From NCBI GenBank assembly GCA_963797765.1, contig CAWCQU010000004.1, positions 434,001-498,000 of the forward strand: a DNA stretch of 64,000 nucleotides, read 5' to 3'. The notes beneath the pieces were generated by a model. That model was not told where the DNA came from, made no database searches, and was given only the letters and a program-made list of their open reading frames with translations. This document shows positions 50,811 to 58,556 of the stretch, in pieces. The stretch's first letter is position 1. Each line of letters starts with the position of its first letter. The position numbers were made by a program, and so were the translations under genes. The DNA comes from JBGPTK01 sp963797765. Its GTDB lineage: Bacteria; Acidobacteriota; Terriglobia; Acidiferrales; UBA7541.

Positions 50811-52760
50811 CTAATTCGGCTTCTTTGATTCGTCGACGTCCACGAACTCGGCGTCGACTACATCTCCTTCTTTGTGGGGCGCGGGACCGGAATCCTGGCC
50901 GGGCACCCCGGCTGAGCCACCGCCCGCGGGGCCGGCTCCAGCGGCCGCACCCTGCGCAGCCGTGGAGCGATAAAGCGCCTCGGCTACTTTGTGAGATGCG
51001 CGGGTAAGCTTTTCAGTGGCCGCATTAATTTTTTCCGTGCCTCCTTCGGAAAGCGCGCGCTTGGATTGTTCGAGGGCTTCTTCGACTTCCTTGATGTCAC
51101 CCTCGGCCAGCTTCTCGCGGTTTTCGTTCAAAACCTTTTCGGTTTGGTAGACCAGATTGTCGGCCCGGTTACGCGCTTCGACTTCAGTGAGCCGCACCTT
51201 GTCTTCCGAAGCGTGGGCTTCGGCTTCCTGGCGCATTTTTTCGGCTTCGTCCTTGCTCAGACCGGTGGAAGAAGTGATGGTGATCTTCTGTTCGCGGTTT
51301 GTAGCACGGTCCTTGGCCGCCACATTGAGGATGCCGTTGGCGTCGATGTCAAAGGTGACCTCAACTTGCGGAGTGCCGCGCGGCGCCGGAGGAATTCCAT
51401 CGAGATGGAATTTTCCGAGAGTGCGGTTTCCGCTGGCTACGGGACGTTCGCCCTGCAGCACGTGAATTTCGACGGACGGCTGATTATCCGCCGCGGTGGA
51501 GAACGTTTCCGCCTTGCGCGTTGGGATGGTGGTGTTGCGCGGGATCAGCGTGGTCATCACGCCTCCCAGCGTTTCCACACCCAGCGAAAGAGGAGTTACG
51601 TCGAGCAGCAGAATGTCCTTCACTTCGCCGCCCAACACTCCGCCTTGAATCGCAGCGCCGACCGCGACCACTTCGTCGGGATTCACGCCCTTGTGCGGCT
51701 CTTTCCCGCCGAATAGGCCTTTCACGATTTGCACCACGCGCGGAATGCGTGTCGAACCGCCGACCAGCACCACTTCGTCGATTTTTTCCGGCGGCAAGCT
51801 GGCATCGTTCAATGCCTGCTTCACCGGGCCGACGGTGCGTTGCAGCAGCGGTTCCATCAATTGTTCGAGCTTGGCGCGGGACATTTTCTGCTGCAGGTGC
51901 TTCGGTCCCGAGGCGTCGGCAGTGATGAAGGGAAGATTGATTTCCGTCTCCATCAATTGCGAAAGTTCGATCTTGGCTTTTTCGGCCGCTTCCTTGAGCC
52001 GCTGGATGGCCATGCGGTCTTTGCTGAGATCGATGCCCTGCTCTTTTTTGAACTCGGCAACCAGGAAGTCGATGATCACGTGATCGATATCGTCGCCACC
52101 CAGGTGAGTATCGCCATTGGTGGACTTCACTTCCACGACGCCTTCGCCCACTTCCAGGATGGAAATATCGAAGGTGCCGCCGCCCAAATCGTACACGGCG
52201 ATGGTTTCGTCTTTCTTTTTATCGAGGCCGTAAGCGAGCGCGGCGGCCGTGGGCTCGTTGATGATGCGCAGCACTTCAAGCCCCGCGATTTCGCCGGCTT
52301 GCTTGGTGGCCTGGCGCTGGCCGTCATTGAAATATGCCGGGACAGTGATCACAGCCTTGGTGACTTTCTCACCCAGGAAGTCCTCGGCGGCGGTCTTCAG
52401 CTTTTGAAGAATCATGGCGGAAATTTCCGCTGGGCTATACGATTTGCCGGAAATTTCGACGCGGGCATCGTCGTGCGGCCCACGGACCACTTTATAGGGG
52501 ACGCGCTTTATTTCTTCAGAAACTTCGTCATAGCGGCGCCCCATGAATCGCTTAATCGAATAAACTGTGTTTTCCGGGTTGGTGATCGCTTGCCGCTTGG
52601 CCACCTGCCCCACCAGGCGTTCGCCAGTTTTAGTGATCGCGACGACCGAAGGGGTCGTGCGCGCACCTTCTTGGTTGGGGATGACAACCGGCTCGCCGCC
52701 TTGCATGACGGAGACGACCGAATTGGTCGTACCCAGGTCAATTCCAATAATCTTACTCAT
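50811..52760 (-). CDS. dnaK: Chaperone protein DnaK (Hsp70)
   Basis: This is a 649-aa Hsp70. The nucleotide-binding domain begins MSKIIGIDLGTTNSVVSVMQ, with phosphate-2 motif AVYDLGGGTFDISILEVGEG and the adenosine motif VVLVGGSTRIPRV. The linker D-I-L-L-L-D-V-T-P-L leads to the substrate-binding beta domain and lid, ending AEFVDVDESKKPN. I chose the ATG at 52760 (GGAGG upstream) because an in-frame start at 52853 would sit inside the promoter. A sigma-70 promoter overlapped by a HAIR-like operator lies at 52825-52854. GrpE is not encoded here. Confidence 0.97.
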   Translation of the reverse strand: MSKIIGIDLGTTNSVVSVMQGGEPVVIPNQEGARTTPSVVAITKTGERLVGQVAKRQAITNPENTVYSIKRFMGRRYDEVSEEIKRVPYKVVRGPHDDARVEISGKSYSPAEISAMILQKLKTAAEDFLGEKVTKAVITVPAYFNDGQRQATKQAGEIAGLEVLRIINEPTAAALAYGLDKKKDETIAVYDLGGGTFDISILEVGEGVVEVKSTNGDTHLGGDDIDHVIIDFLVAEFKKEQGIDLSKDRMAIQRLKEAAEKAKIELSQLMETEINLPFITADASGPKHLQQKMSRAKLEQLMEPLLQRTVGPVKQALNDASLPPEKIDEVVLVGGSTRIPRVVQIVKGLFGGKEPHKGVNPDEVVAVGAAIQGGVLGGEVKDILLLDVTPLSLGVETLGGVMTTLIPRNTTIPTRKAETFSTAADNQPSVEIHVLQGERPVASGNRTLGKFHLDGIPPAPRGTPQVEVTFDIDANGILNVAAKDRATNREQKITITSSTGLSKDEAEKMRQEAEAHASEDKVRLTEVEARNRADNLVYQTEKVLNENREKLAEGDIKEVEEALEQSKRALSEGGTEKINAATEKLTRASHKVAEALYRSTAAQGAAAGAGPAGGGSAGVPGQDSGPAPHKEGDVVDAEFVDVDESKKPN

Positions 52761-52824
52761 CGGCCCTGTTCCTCCACTGGGTAGCCGCAGTCTGCGGTCC
52801 CGCTTTGCAAATCGAAACAAGGCG

Positions 52825-52853
52825 AGTATACACATTGAGTGTGCTATTGTCAA
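52825..52853 (-). promoter_or_regulatory. Sigma-70 promoter of dnaK
   Basis: Minus-strand TTGACA (52853-52848) and TATACT (52830-52825) are spaced exactly 17 bp, a near-perfect housekeeping promoter about 60 nt upstream of the dnaK ATG. Confidence 0.88.
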
Positions 52854-52854
52854 G
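52834..52854 (-). promoter_or_regulatory. HAIR-like HspR operator over the dnaK promoter
   Basis: Minus strand reads CTTGACA-7 bp-ACTCAAT, against the HAIR consensus CTTGAGT-N7-ACTCAAG known from Streptomyces and mycobacteria. Eleven of the 14 arm bases match. The left arm overlaps the -35 box and the right arm fills the spacer, so binding would block RNA polymerase. Confidence 0.8.
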
Positions 52855-53207
52855 TTCCTTGCACATCCGTAAGTTTATGATAATACATGGTTACATTGTA
52901 CTTTAGGAGGTTTTTCCGAAAGGTTGGCCTGGCAGGGGGAGAATTGCTTGCTGGATGGCCTGGTGGGCCACTATGGATAAGAGTGCGCTGGATCCCTGTC
53001 CCGCCATTGGCGGGATTGGGATGACTGCAAGTCCTGACAATTGCGAGTTCCAGGGATTTGCAATCTGCAGGGAACCCGAAACGAGGAGTTTGCATCGGAG
53101 TTGGGGAGGCTTGCAAGATCGGCAATCGAGCTCGAAACTGGTGAGCAAACCGGGGCAAAAACGGGTTAGAATGAATTTTTAACCTGCACTAAATCTTGGA
53201 GGAGAAC

Positions 53208-53945
53208 TTGTCGCGCTCATTTCTTAAGGCGTCCACCTTTTTGCTCTGCCTGGCAGCCGCGATGCTCGTACTGGGGGCTACGCGAAGAGACCCGGCCCAA
53301 CCGAAGAGCGCGTCGCTGGCGCTGCCGCCGGCCGATACGGCTCCCAATAAGACGGTGGGATCGTCAACCGCACCGATCACGCTGGTGGTCTATAGCGACT
53401 TCGAATGCCCCGCGTGCCGGGCATTGTACGAGGACACGCTGAAGCCGTTGATGAGCGATTATATTGCCTCTGGCAAAGTTTATTTGGTGCACAAGGATTT
53501 TCCGCTGCAGATGCACAAGTATTCCCACGAAGCGGCACGCTATGCCAATGCGGCCGCGCATATGGGGAAATACGAGCAAGTGGCGGGAATTTTGTTTGAT
53601 AATCAACAGACTTGGGCGGCGGATGGGAACGTGGTGAAATTCGTGTCACAAGCATTGCCGCCGGCGGAAATGAAGCGGGTGCAGGCGATGGTGGATAGCT
53701 GCCATGAAGGAAGCCCGACAACCGCGAAGGTGAAACCTACGAGCCTGAATGCCGCGGCGCAAACCGGCGGCGGGACCTGCCAAATCGATAAATCGATTGA
53801 TGAAGATGTGGAATCGGGAAAAGGCATCGCGGTGAACCAGACTCCCACGCTGCTGATCATCCATGCGGGCCACACGGATCGAATTGCGGGAGTGGTGAGC
53901 TACCCGGTGCTGAAAGCTTATTTCGATCAACTGCTCGGACACTAG
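53208..53945 (+). CDS. DsbA-family thiol-disulfide protein, exported
   Basis: This protein of about 245 aa has an N-terminal signal/anchor helix (FLLCLAAAMLVLGATRRD) and a thioredoxin-fold DsbA-like domain with active site C-P-A-C in VYSDFECPACRALYED and the cis-Pro region NQTPTLLI. The start is probably the TTG at 53208, 5 nt after GGAGG; an in-frame TTG at 53196 would place that ribosome site inside the gene. Extra Cys residues at SCHEG and GTCQI are present. The MauE-like gene follows after 11 bp, and MauD/MauE-type pairings of thiol protein and membrane protein are known. Confidence 0.88.
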   Translation: MSRSFLKASTFLLCLAAAMLVLGATRRDPAQPKSASLALPPADTAPNKTVGSSTAPITLVVYSDFECPACRALYEDTLKPLMSDYIASGKVYLVHKDFPLQMHKYSHEAARYANAAAHMGKYEQVAGILFDNQQTWAADGNVVKFVSQALPPAEMKRVQAMVDSCHEGSPTTAKVKPTSLNAAAQTGGGTCQIDKSIDEDVESGKGIAVNQTPTLLIIHAGHTDRIAGVVSYPVLKAYFDQLLGH

Positions 53946-53956
53946 TTTTAATAATA

Positions 53957-54469
53957 ATGAGCGCGGAAAACAGGGCGAAGATTGGCCGCATTCTCCTGCT
54001 GCTGGGGCGGCTGGGGATGGGCGGAATTTTTCTTTACGCCGCGTACTCGAAGCTTTGGCCGCTGACGACCGTGAAGACCAACCTGGCGTTCTTCGCGATG
54101 CAGGTGGATTCGTATCAATTGCTGCCGTCTTCGATGGTGATGTTTGTGGCGAAGACGCTGCCGTGGTTTGAACTGGCGCTCGGGCTGGGATTGGTGATTG
54201 GATGGCCGTTGCGGCTGATCAGCAGCGCTGCGAGTGCGCTAATTCTGGGATTTTTTATCGTGATTGTTCGCAGCTATGCGATGGGATTGCAGATTAATTG
54301 CGGCTGTTTTGGGCAGAGCGAAAAGTTGGATTTCACTAAGGTAATTCTGGATGGTTTGATGCTCGCGCTCACGCTGGCGGTGACCATCGGAGCGTTTCTG
54401 CGTCATCGCAGAATGATTAACGGCAGCTCCGCGGTTCCCCTTACTTCTCCTCAACTGAAAACAGAGTAG
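53957..54469 (+). CDS. MauE/DoxX-like integral membrane protein
   Basis: This 170-aa protein has four TM helices (LGRLGMGGIFLYAAYSKLWP; LPWFELALGLGLVIGWPLRL; AASALILGFFIVIVRSYAM; VILDGLMLALTLAVTIGAFL). A C-G-C-F-G motif follows a Q-I-N sequence, typical of MauE-domain proteins that supply or accept disulfides. It lies 11 bp after the DsbA-like gene, so it likely serves as its membrane redox partner. No methylamine-dehydrogenase genes are nearby, so a general thiol role is inferred. Confidence 0.82.
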   Translation: MSAENRAKIGRILLLLGRLGMGGIFLYAAYSKLWPLTTVKTNLAFFAMQVDSYQLLPSSMVMFVAKTLPWFELALGLGLVIGWPLRLISSAASALILGFFIVIVRSYAMGLQINCGCFGQSEKLDFTKVILDGLMLALTLAVTIGAFLRHRRMINGSSAVPLTSPQLKTE

Positions 54470-54521
54470 AATTGTTCGCGGTTCAAATTTTTCGCGGATC
54501 AAGCCAACAGGCGGTATCCAC

Positions 54522-55100
54522 ATGAAAAGTCTTGAGGAATATCTTGTGCTTGCGGAAGAAGTGCACGGACATCTTTGCGCGGGGCAAGTGCTGGGAGTGC
54601 GCCTGGCGATGTATGGGGTGCGGGAATTGGGGATCGAAGATCCGATTCGCGAGCGGAAGCGGCTGGTGACGTTTGTCGAGATCGACCGCTGCGTGACGGA
54701 CGCTGTGGCGCTGGTGGCCAATTGCCGGCTCGGCAAACGCGCGCTGAAATTTTTGGACTGGGGAAAAGTGGCGGCGACGTTCGTGGATTTGCAGACGAGA
54801 CGCGCGGTGCGGATTGTAGCCACGGAGAAATCGAAGTCGCTGGCGCGGGAAATGTTTCCGGAGCTTGAAAAAGAGCCTGGGCAGCAGAAGGCTTACCAGC
54901 TTTTGCCGGACGATGAACTCTTTGAGAAACAGTGGGTGCAGGTGGAATTGCGTCCCGAGGATTTGCCCGGCTACAAAGGGCCCCGAGTAGTTTGCGCCGA
55001 GTGCGGGGAAGGAATTAATTTTAAACGCGAAGTGATTCAAGACGGGCGCACGCTTTGCCGCGGGTGCGCCGGCGAACGATATTGGAAACCACTGGAGTAA
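54522..55100 (+). CDS. FmdE-family protein with C-terminal zinc ribbon
   Basis: This 192-aa protein is of the FmdE (formylmethanofuran dehydrogenase subunit E-like) family. The N-terminal motif HGHLCAGQVLGVRLAMYGVR and the middle FVEIDRCVTDAVALVANCRL fit the family. The C-terminal zinc ribbon has C-A-E-C-G-E and C-R-G-C-A-G. No other Fmd/Fwd or tungsten/molybdenum enzyme genes are nearby; free-standing FmdE proteins are widespread and of unclear role, possibly pterin-cofactor related. The start is the ATG at 54522, 52 bp after the MauE-like gene. Confidence 0.85.
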   Translation: MKSLEEYLVLAEEVHGHLCAGQVLGVRLAMYGVRELGIEDPIRERKRLVTFVEIDRCVTDAVALVANCRLGKRALKFLDWGKVAATFVDLQTRRAVRIVATEKSKSLAREMFPELEKEPGQQKAYQLLPDDELFEKQWVQVELRPEDLPGYKGPRVVCAECGEGINFKREVIQDGRTLCRGCAGERYWKPLE

Positions 55101-55143
55101 GCCTACCCCGGCTAATCCCGAAGTCTTAATAAGCCATAACCGT

Positions 55144-55161
55144 GCCGGCCTGAAGGCCGGC
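55144..55161. repeat. Intergenic hairpin GCCGGCCTGAAGGCCGGC
   Basis: A perfect 8-bp stem with a 2-base loop, followed by GCTACATT, located 43 bp after the FmdE-like stop. The GCCGGC...CTACA text recalls the CCGGCCCCTACA arm of other repeats. Confidence 0.5.
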
Positions 55162-55225
55162 GCTACATTGCATTTCCAGTTGATTGCGCGGCGGAGTAGA
55201 ATGCCGCGTTCCCTTGGAGGATCGA

Positions 55226-55345
55226 ATGCATCGTTCCCCTGAAAAAGGAAGGCGATTTGCGTTTGCAATTATTCCGATTGCTGCATTTGCAATTTTTTTG
55301 CGGGTGCGGATGTTGCGCGCGCGCAGGGCGGCGGTAAAGAACTGA
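55226..55345 (+). pseudogene. Out-of-frame signal peptide of the S9 peptidase
   Basis: The ATG at 55226 after GGAGG opens MHRSPEKGRRFAFAIIPIAA then F-A-I-F, a Sec signal. It then leaves frame at a run of seven Ts and stops at 55345. Adding one T gives a run of eight and continues as A-G-A-D-V-A-R-A-Q-G-G-G-K-E-L into the peptidase, with an A-R-A-Q cleavage site. Confidence 0.78.
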
Positions 55346-55374
55346 CTGTAGAGCGCATCGCGAGCCATCCGAGC

Positions 55375-57492
55375 TTGAGCGGGACAAATTTGGAAGGCTT
55401 AGAGTGGGCGCCGGACGGCAAGCGGTTGAGCTATTTTCACCGGTTGGGCGAAGGGCGCGGTTCTCGCAACGAACTTTGGGTAGTGGATGCCGCCACGGGA
55501 CAACACAGCGTGTTGGTGGACGCGGACAAGCTTTCGTCACTGCTGCCGCCTTCGAAATCCGCGCCTTCGCAGGCCACTGGCCTGGCGCGCGTGCAGGCTG
55601 ACCGCTATCTATGGGCGCCGAACGGAAGAGCATTGCTATTTAGCAGCGATGAAGGGTTGGTTTGGCTCGATCTGAACACTCATGAAACGAAAACCTTGAT
55701 CACTTCGGATTCACCGGTGGCGGATGCAAGGATTTCGCCCAACGGCGAGTGGGTGAGCTTCGTGCGCGATCACAATCTGTGGACGATCGATCTTTTGACG
55801 CGAAAGGAGACGCAAGTCACGCGCGGCGGGAATAGCGAATTTTTGGAGGGCGAACTCGACTGGGTGTATCCCGAAGAACTGGCGCTGCACGAAGCGTATT
55901 GGTGGTCACCTGATTCGACACATATCGCCTATTTGGAGATGGATGAACGGCAGGTGACGAAATATCCGATCGTGGACTATCTCTCCTACACCGGCGCGAT
56001 GCGAACGATGTTCTATCCCAAGGCGGGCGATGCGAATCCGATTGTGCGCGTGGGAGTGGTGGCGGCTACCGGCGGCAAGACGCAATGGATGACAACCGGA
56101 TCGAACACGGATATTTACATTCCGCGGGTGAATTGGCTGCCCGACAGCAAGCGCCTGGCAATCCAGCGGCTGAACCGCGCGCAAAACAAACTGGAACTGC
56201 TGCTGGCGGATTCGGAAGGCGGGACTTCGCAAGTGATCCTGACCGATTCGGACAGGTATTGGATCAACGTGAGCGACGATCTTTATTTTTTCAAGGACGG
56301 GAAGCGATTTCTGTGGTCGAGCGAGCGCACGGGATACCGGCACTTTTATATTTACGATCTCAGCGGCAATCAGATGGATCAGCTTACATCCGGGGACTGG
56401 CACATCATCGGCACACAGGGATTCGGCCCGGGCGCGGTGAACGAGCCCGCTGTGGACGAGGCGAGCGGCTACGTTTATTTTCTTTCGAACAAGGAGAGCC
56501 CCATCGAAACGCAGCTTTATCGAGTTTCGTTGAAGGACAAGCAGGTCACGCGCATCACGAGAGAGGCCGGGGCGCACTCGGTGCATTTTTCTCCGACGGC
56601 CAGTGCGTTCGTGGACAGCTACTCGAACGCGATGACTCCGCCGCGGCAGGACTTGTATCACGCCGACGGCGCGAGGATCGCGGTGCTGAATGAAAATGTC
56701 GTGGCGGAGCTGAATGAATATCATCTGGTGCCGCCGCAATTCATCGTTATTCCCGGAGCGGACGGCACGCCTCTTGAGGCGGCGGTGATTCGTCCGCCGG
56801 ATTTCAGCGGCGCGAAAAAGTATCCGGTAATTTTGCACGTATACGGCGGACCGGGCGCGCAAACGGTGCGAAATGCCTGGGAGGGCGCGAATTTTCTGTG
56901 GCATCAAATAATGGCGCAGAAGGGATTCATCATTTTGGAGCTGGACACGCGCGGAACGGCGGGGAGGGGACATGCTTTCGAAACGCCGATCTATCATCAT
57001 TTCGGCGATCCCGAACTTGCCGACGAACTGGCCGCTGCCAAATATTTGAAGTCGCTCGATTATGTGGATGGCTCGCGAATCGGGATATGGGGATGGAGTT
57101 TCGGCGGATTCATGACGGTGACGACGATGTTCAAGGCCGGGGACGTGTTTAAGGCTGGATTTGCTGGATCGCCGGTTACGGATTGGCGGCAGTACGACAC
57201 GATTTATACGGAACGCTATATGGGGAAGCCCCAGGACGATCCGGAGGGGTATCGGGATTGCTCTCCAGTGAATTTCGCCGCGCAGCTCTCCGGGAAACTC
57301 TTGATTGCAGCGGGCACGGGCGATGACAACGTTCATTTCGGCAATACAGTGGAGCTCGCGGAAAAGCTGATTCAAGCGGACCGCTACGCTGAGATTGCGA
57401 TCTATCCTGGGCGGGGACACGGCATCAGCGATCCGCCGGCACGGATCCAATTGTTTCAGCGGGTGACGAAATTCTTTCTTGATAATTTGTGA
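55375..57492 (+). CDS. Prolyl oligopeptidase / dipeptidyl-peptidase IV-like S9 peptidase
   Basis: This is a serine peptidase of the S9B type. The TTG at 55375 is only the first start-like codon in this frame; the true protein probably begins at 55226 with a signal peptide in another frame. An N-terminal beta-propeller (about 10-460, blades such as LEWAPDGKRLSYF) precedes an alpha/beta hydrolase domain with catalytic Ser-575 in W-G-W-S-F-G-G-F, acid Asp-650/651 in A-G-T-G-D-D-N-V-H, and His-682 in G-R-G-H-G-I-S-D. The family cleaves N-terminal Xaa-Pro dipeptides in the periplasm or outside. Confidence 0.93.
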   Translation: MSGTNLEGLEWAPDGKRLSYFHRLGEGRGSRNELWVVDAATGQHSVLVDADKLSSLLPPSKSAPSQATGLARVQADRYLWAPNGRALLFSSDEGLVWLDLNTHETKTLITSDSPVADARISPNGEWVSFVRDHNLWTIDLLTRKETQVTRGGNSEFLEGELDWVYPEELALHEAYWWSPDSTHIAYLEMDERQVTKYPIVDYLSYTGAMRTMFYPKAGDANPIVRVGVVAATGGKTQWMTTGSNTDIYIPRVNWLPDSKRLAIQRLNRAQNKLELLLADSEGGTSQVILTDSDRYWINVSDDLYFFKDGKRFLWSSERTGYRHFYIYDLSGNQMDQLTSGDWHIIGTQGFGPGAVNEPAVDEASGYVYFLSNKESPIETQLYRVSLKDKQVTRITREAGAHSVHFSPTASAFVDSYSNAMTPPRQDLYHADGARIAVLNENVVAELNEYHLVPPQFIVIPGADGTPLEAAVIRPPDFSGAKKYPVILHVYGGPGAQTVRNAWEGANFLWHQIMAQKGFIILELDTRGTAGRGHAFETPIYHHFGDPELADELAAAKYLKSLDYVDGSRIGIWGWSFGGFMTVTTMFKAGDVFKAGFAGSPVTDWRQYDTIYTERYMGKPQDDPEGYRDCSPVNFAAQLSGKLLIAAGTGDDNVHFGNTVELAEKLIQADRYAEIAIYPGRGHGISDPPARIQLFQRVTKFFLDNL

Positions 57493-57953
57493 GGCGAGCC
57501 TGAATCGAGGCGGCAGCTGTTCGTGGGGGACATTGAACTCTGGATCCCTCGTCCCGGTTAACAACATCGGGACGCAGAAGGCGCGCTGACGCTCGGGATG
57601 ACACCATGAAGACATGTGACGCTGCGGATTCACAAGTTCAACGCCTTAACGGGTAATCCGGTTTTCAAAACATGAAAATTTGAATTCGCGCGGGGATGCG
57701 ATGCAGTCTTCAAGCCCGCGTATCCAAGGTTTGCAGAGAGCCTTGATCGCCGCGATCCATCGTCGATCGCGGCTTGGCATCCCAACCCAAAGGCCATCAA
57801 GATTGTTTGGGCTAGCGGCACTTCTGGAGTAGTCTCAGGTCGGAAATTCCAGTCCGCCAGCGGATGGGGCAATTGGAACGACTTGTGTCACCGATTCCGT
57901 GGAACCTCCGACAGGCCCGGTGAGTCTAATCCGAATAAGGATGAATCGAAACA
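57493..57953. other. Intergenic region between the S9 peptidase and YceI-like genes
   Basis: About 460 bp without a convincing gene. It contains a CCCGGT/ATCGGG hairpin element (57551-57573) followed by CTCGGGATGACA repeat-like text. A hairpin-prone stretch, GATCGCCGCGATCC and GTCGATCGCGGC, lies near 57747-57775. Confidence 0.5.
57551..57573. repeat. Nested CCCGGT hairpin element
   Basis: GTCCCGGTTAACAACATCGGGAC; a member of the CCCGAT hairpin set. Confidence 0.5.
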
Positions 57954-58544
57954 TTGCCCGGGAAAAATAGATTCCGTGCCGCGATTTTCGCGATTTTGCT
58001 GGGGAGCGCATGTATTGCGAGTGCGCGCGCGGAAAAGCGGGAAATCGATGTAGCGCACTCGATAATGAAAGTGCGTGTCTACAAAACTGGATTGTTTTCC
58101 GGGTTCGCGCACGACCACGAAATTTCCGCCCCGATTGCAAAGGGGACCGTTGAAGATTCGTCGAGCGCGAGCGTGGACCTGACTGTGGATGCAGGCAAGC
58201 TGCACGTGGAAGATCCGGACGTATCCGAGAAGGATCGCGCGCAAATCCAGCAAACCATGCAGGGGCCGCAGGTGCTGGATAGCGCGCAATTCCCGGAGAT
58301 TCGATTTCATTCCACGCGCGTGCAGGCGGCGGGGAACGACCGCTGGACCGTTGAAGGGAATCTGACCCTGCACGGACAGACGCATCCCGTTCAACTTACG
58401 GTTACGAAAAAAGAGAGAAAGTTCGAAGGATCAGCCGTGTTCAAGCAACGCGCCTTCGGAATCACTCCTGTGAGTGTGGCCGGCGGCACCGTGAAAGTGA
58501 AAGATGAAGTGAAAATCGAATTTCAAATCGTACTTGAGCACTAA
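57954..58544 (+). CDS. YceI-family lipid-binding-like protein, exported
   Basis: This 196-aa protein of the YceI fold, a lipocalin-like barrel known to bind polyisoprenoid lipids in T. thermophilus TT1927b, has a signal peptide (FRAAIFAILLGSACIASARA). Mature motifs include YKTGLFSGFAHDHEI and WTVEGNLTLHGQTHPVQLTV. The start is TTG at 57954, with AAGGA 11 nt upstream; an upstream ATG at 57942 is one base out of frame. It lies 12 bp before the type III PKS gene, so it is likely in the same operon and may carry a lipid substrate or product. Confidence 0.88.
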   Translation: MPGKNRFRAAIFAILLGSACIASARAEKREIDVAHSIMKVRVYKTGLFSGFAHDHEISAPIAKGTVEDSSSASVDLTVDAGKLHVEDPDVSEKDRAQIQQTMQGPQVLDSAQFPEIRFHSTRVQAAGNDRWTVEGNLTLHGQTHPVQLTVTKKERKFEGSAVFKQRAFGITPVSVAGGTVKVKDEVKIEFQIVLEH

Positions 58545-58556
58545 GGGGATTCTCCC

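Larger units (their letters stand above)
52761..53207. other. Divergent intergenic region between dnaK and the DsbA-like gene
   Basis: About 450 bp. The dnaK side holds the promoter and HAIR-like operator. The middle (52880-53150) has no credible gene in any frame. A TAGAAT at 53166-53171 could be a -10 for the DsbA-like gene, without a clear -35. Confidence 0.55.

Noticed and set aside
55906..57633. 575-codon open frame antisense to the S9 peptidase
   Set aside because: It is the GC-driven shadow of a strongly coding gene; the translation is Arg/His/Ile-rich with no domain, while the sense strand carries a complete catalytic triad.
57747..57775. Palindromic GATCGCCGCGATC stretch considered as an operator
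   Set aside because: Built from GATCGC/CGATCG text common at this base composition; no promoter or second site nearby.
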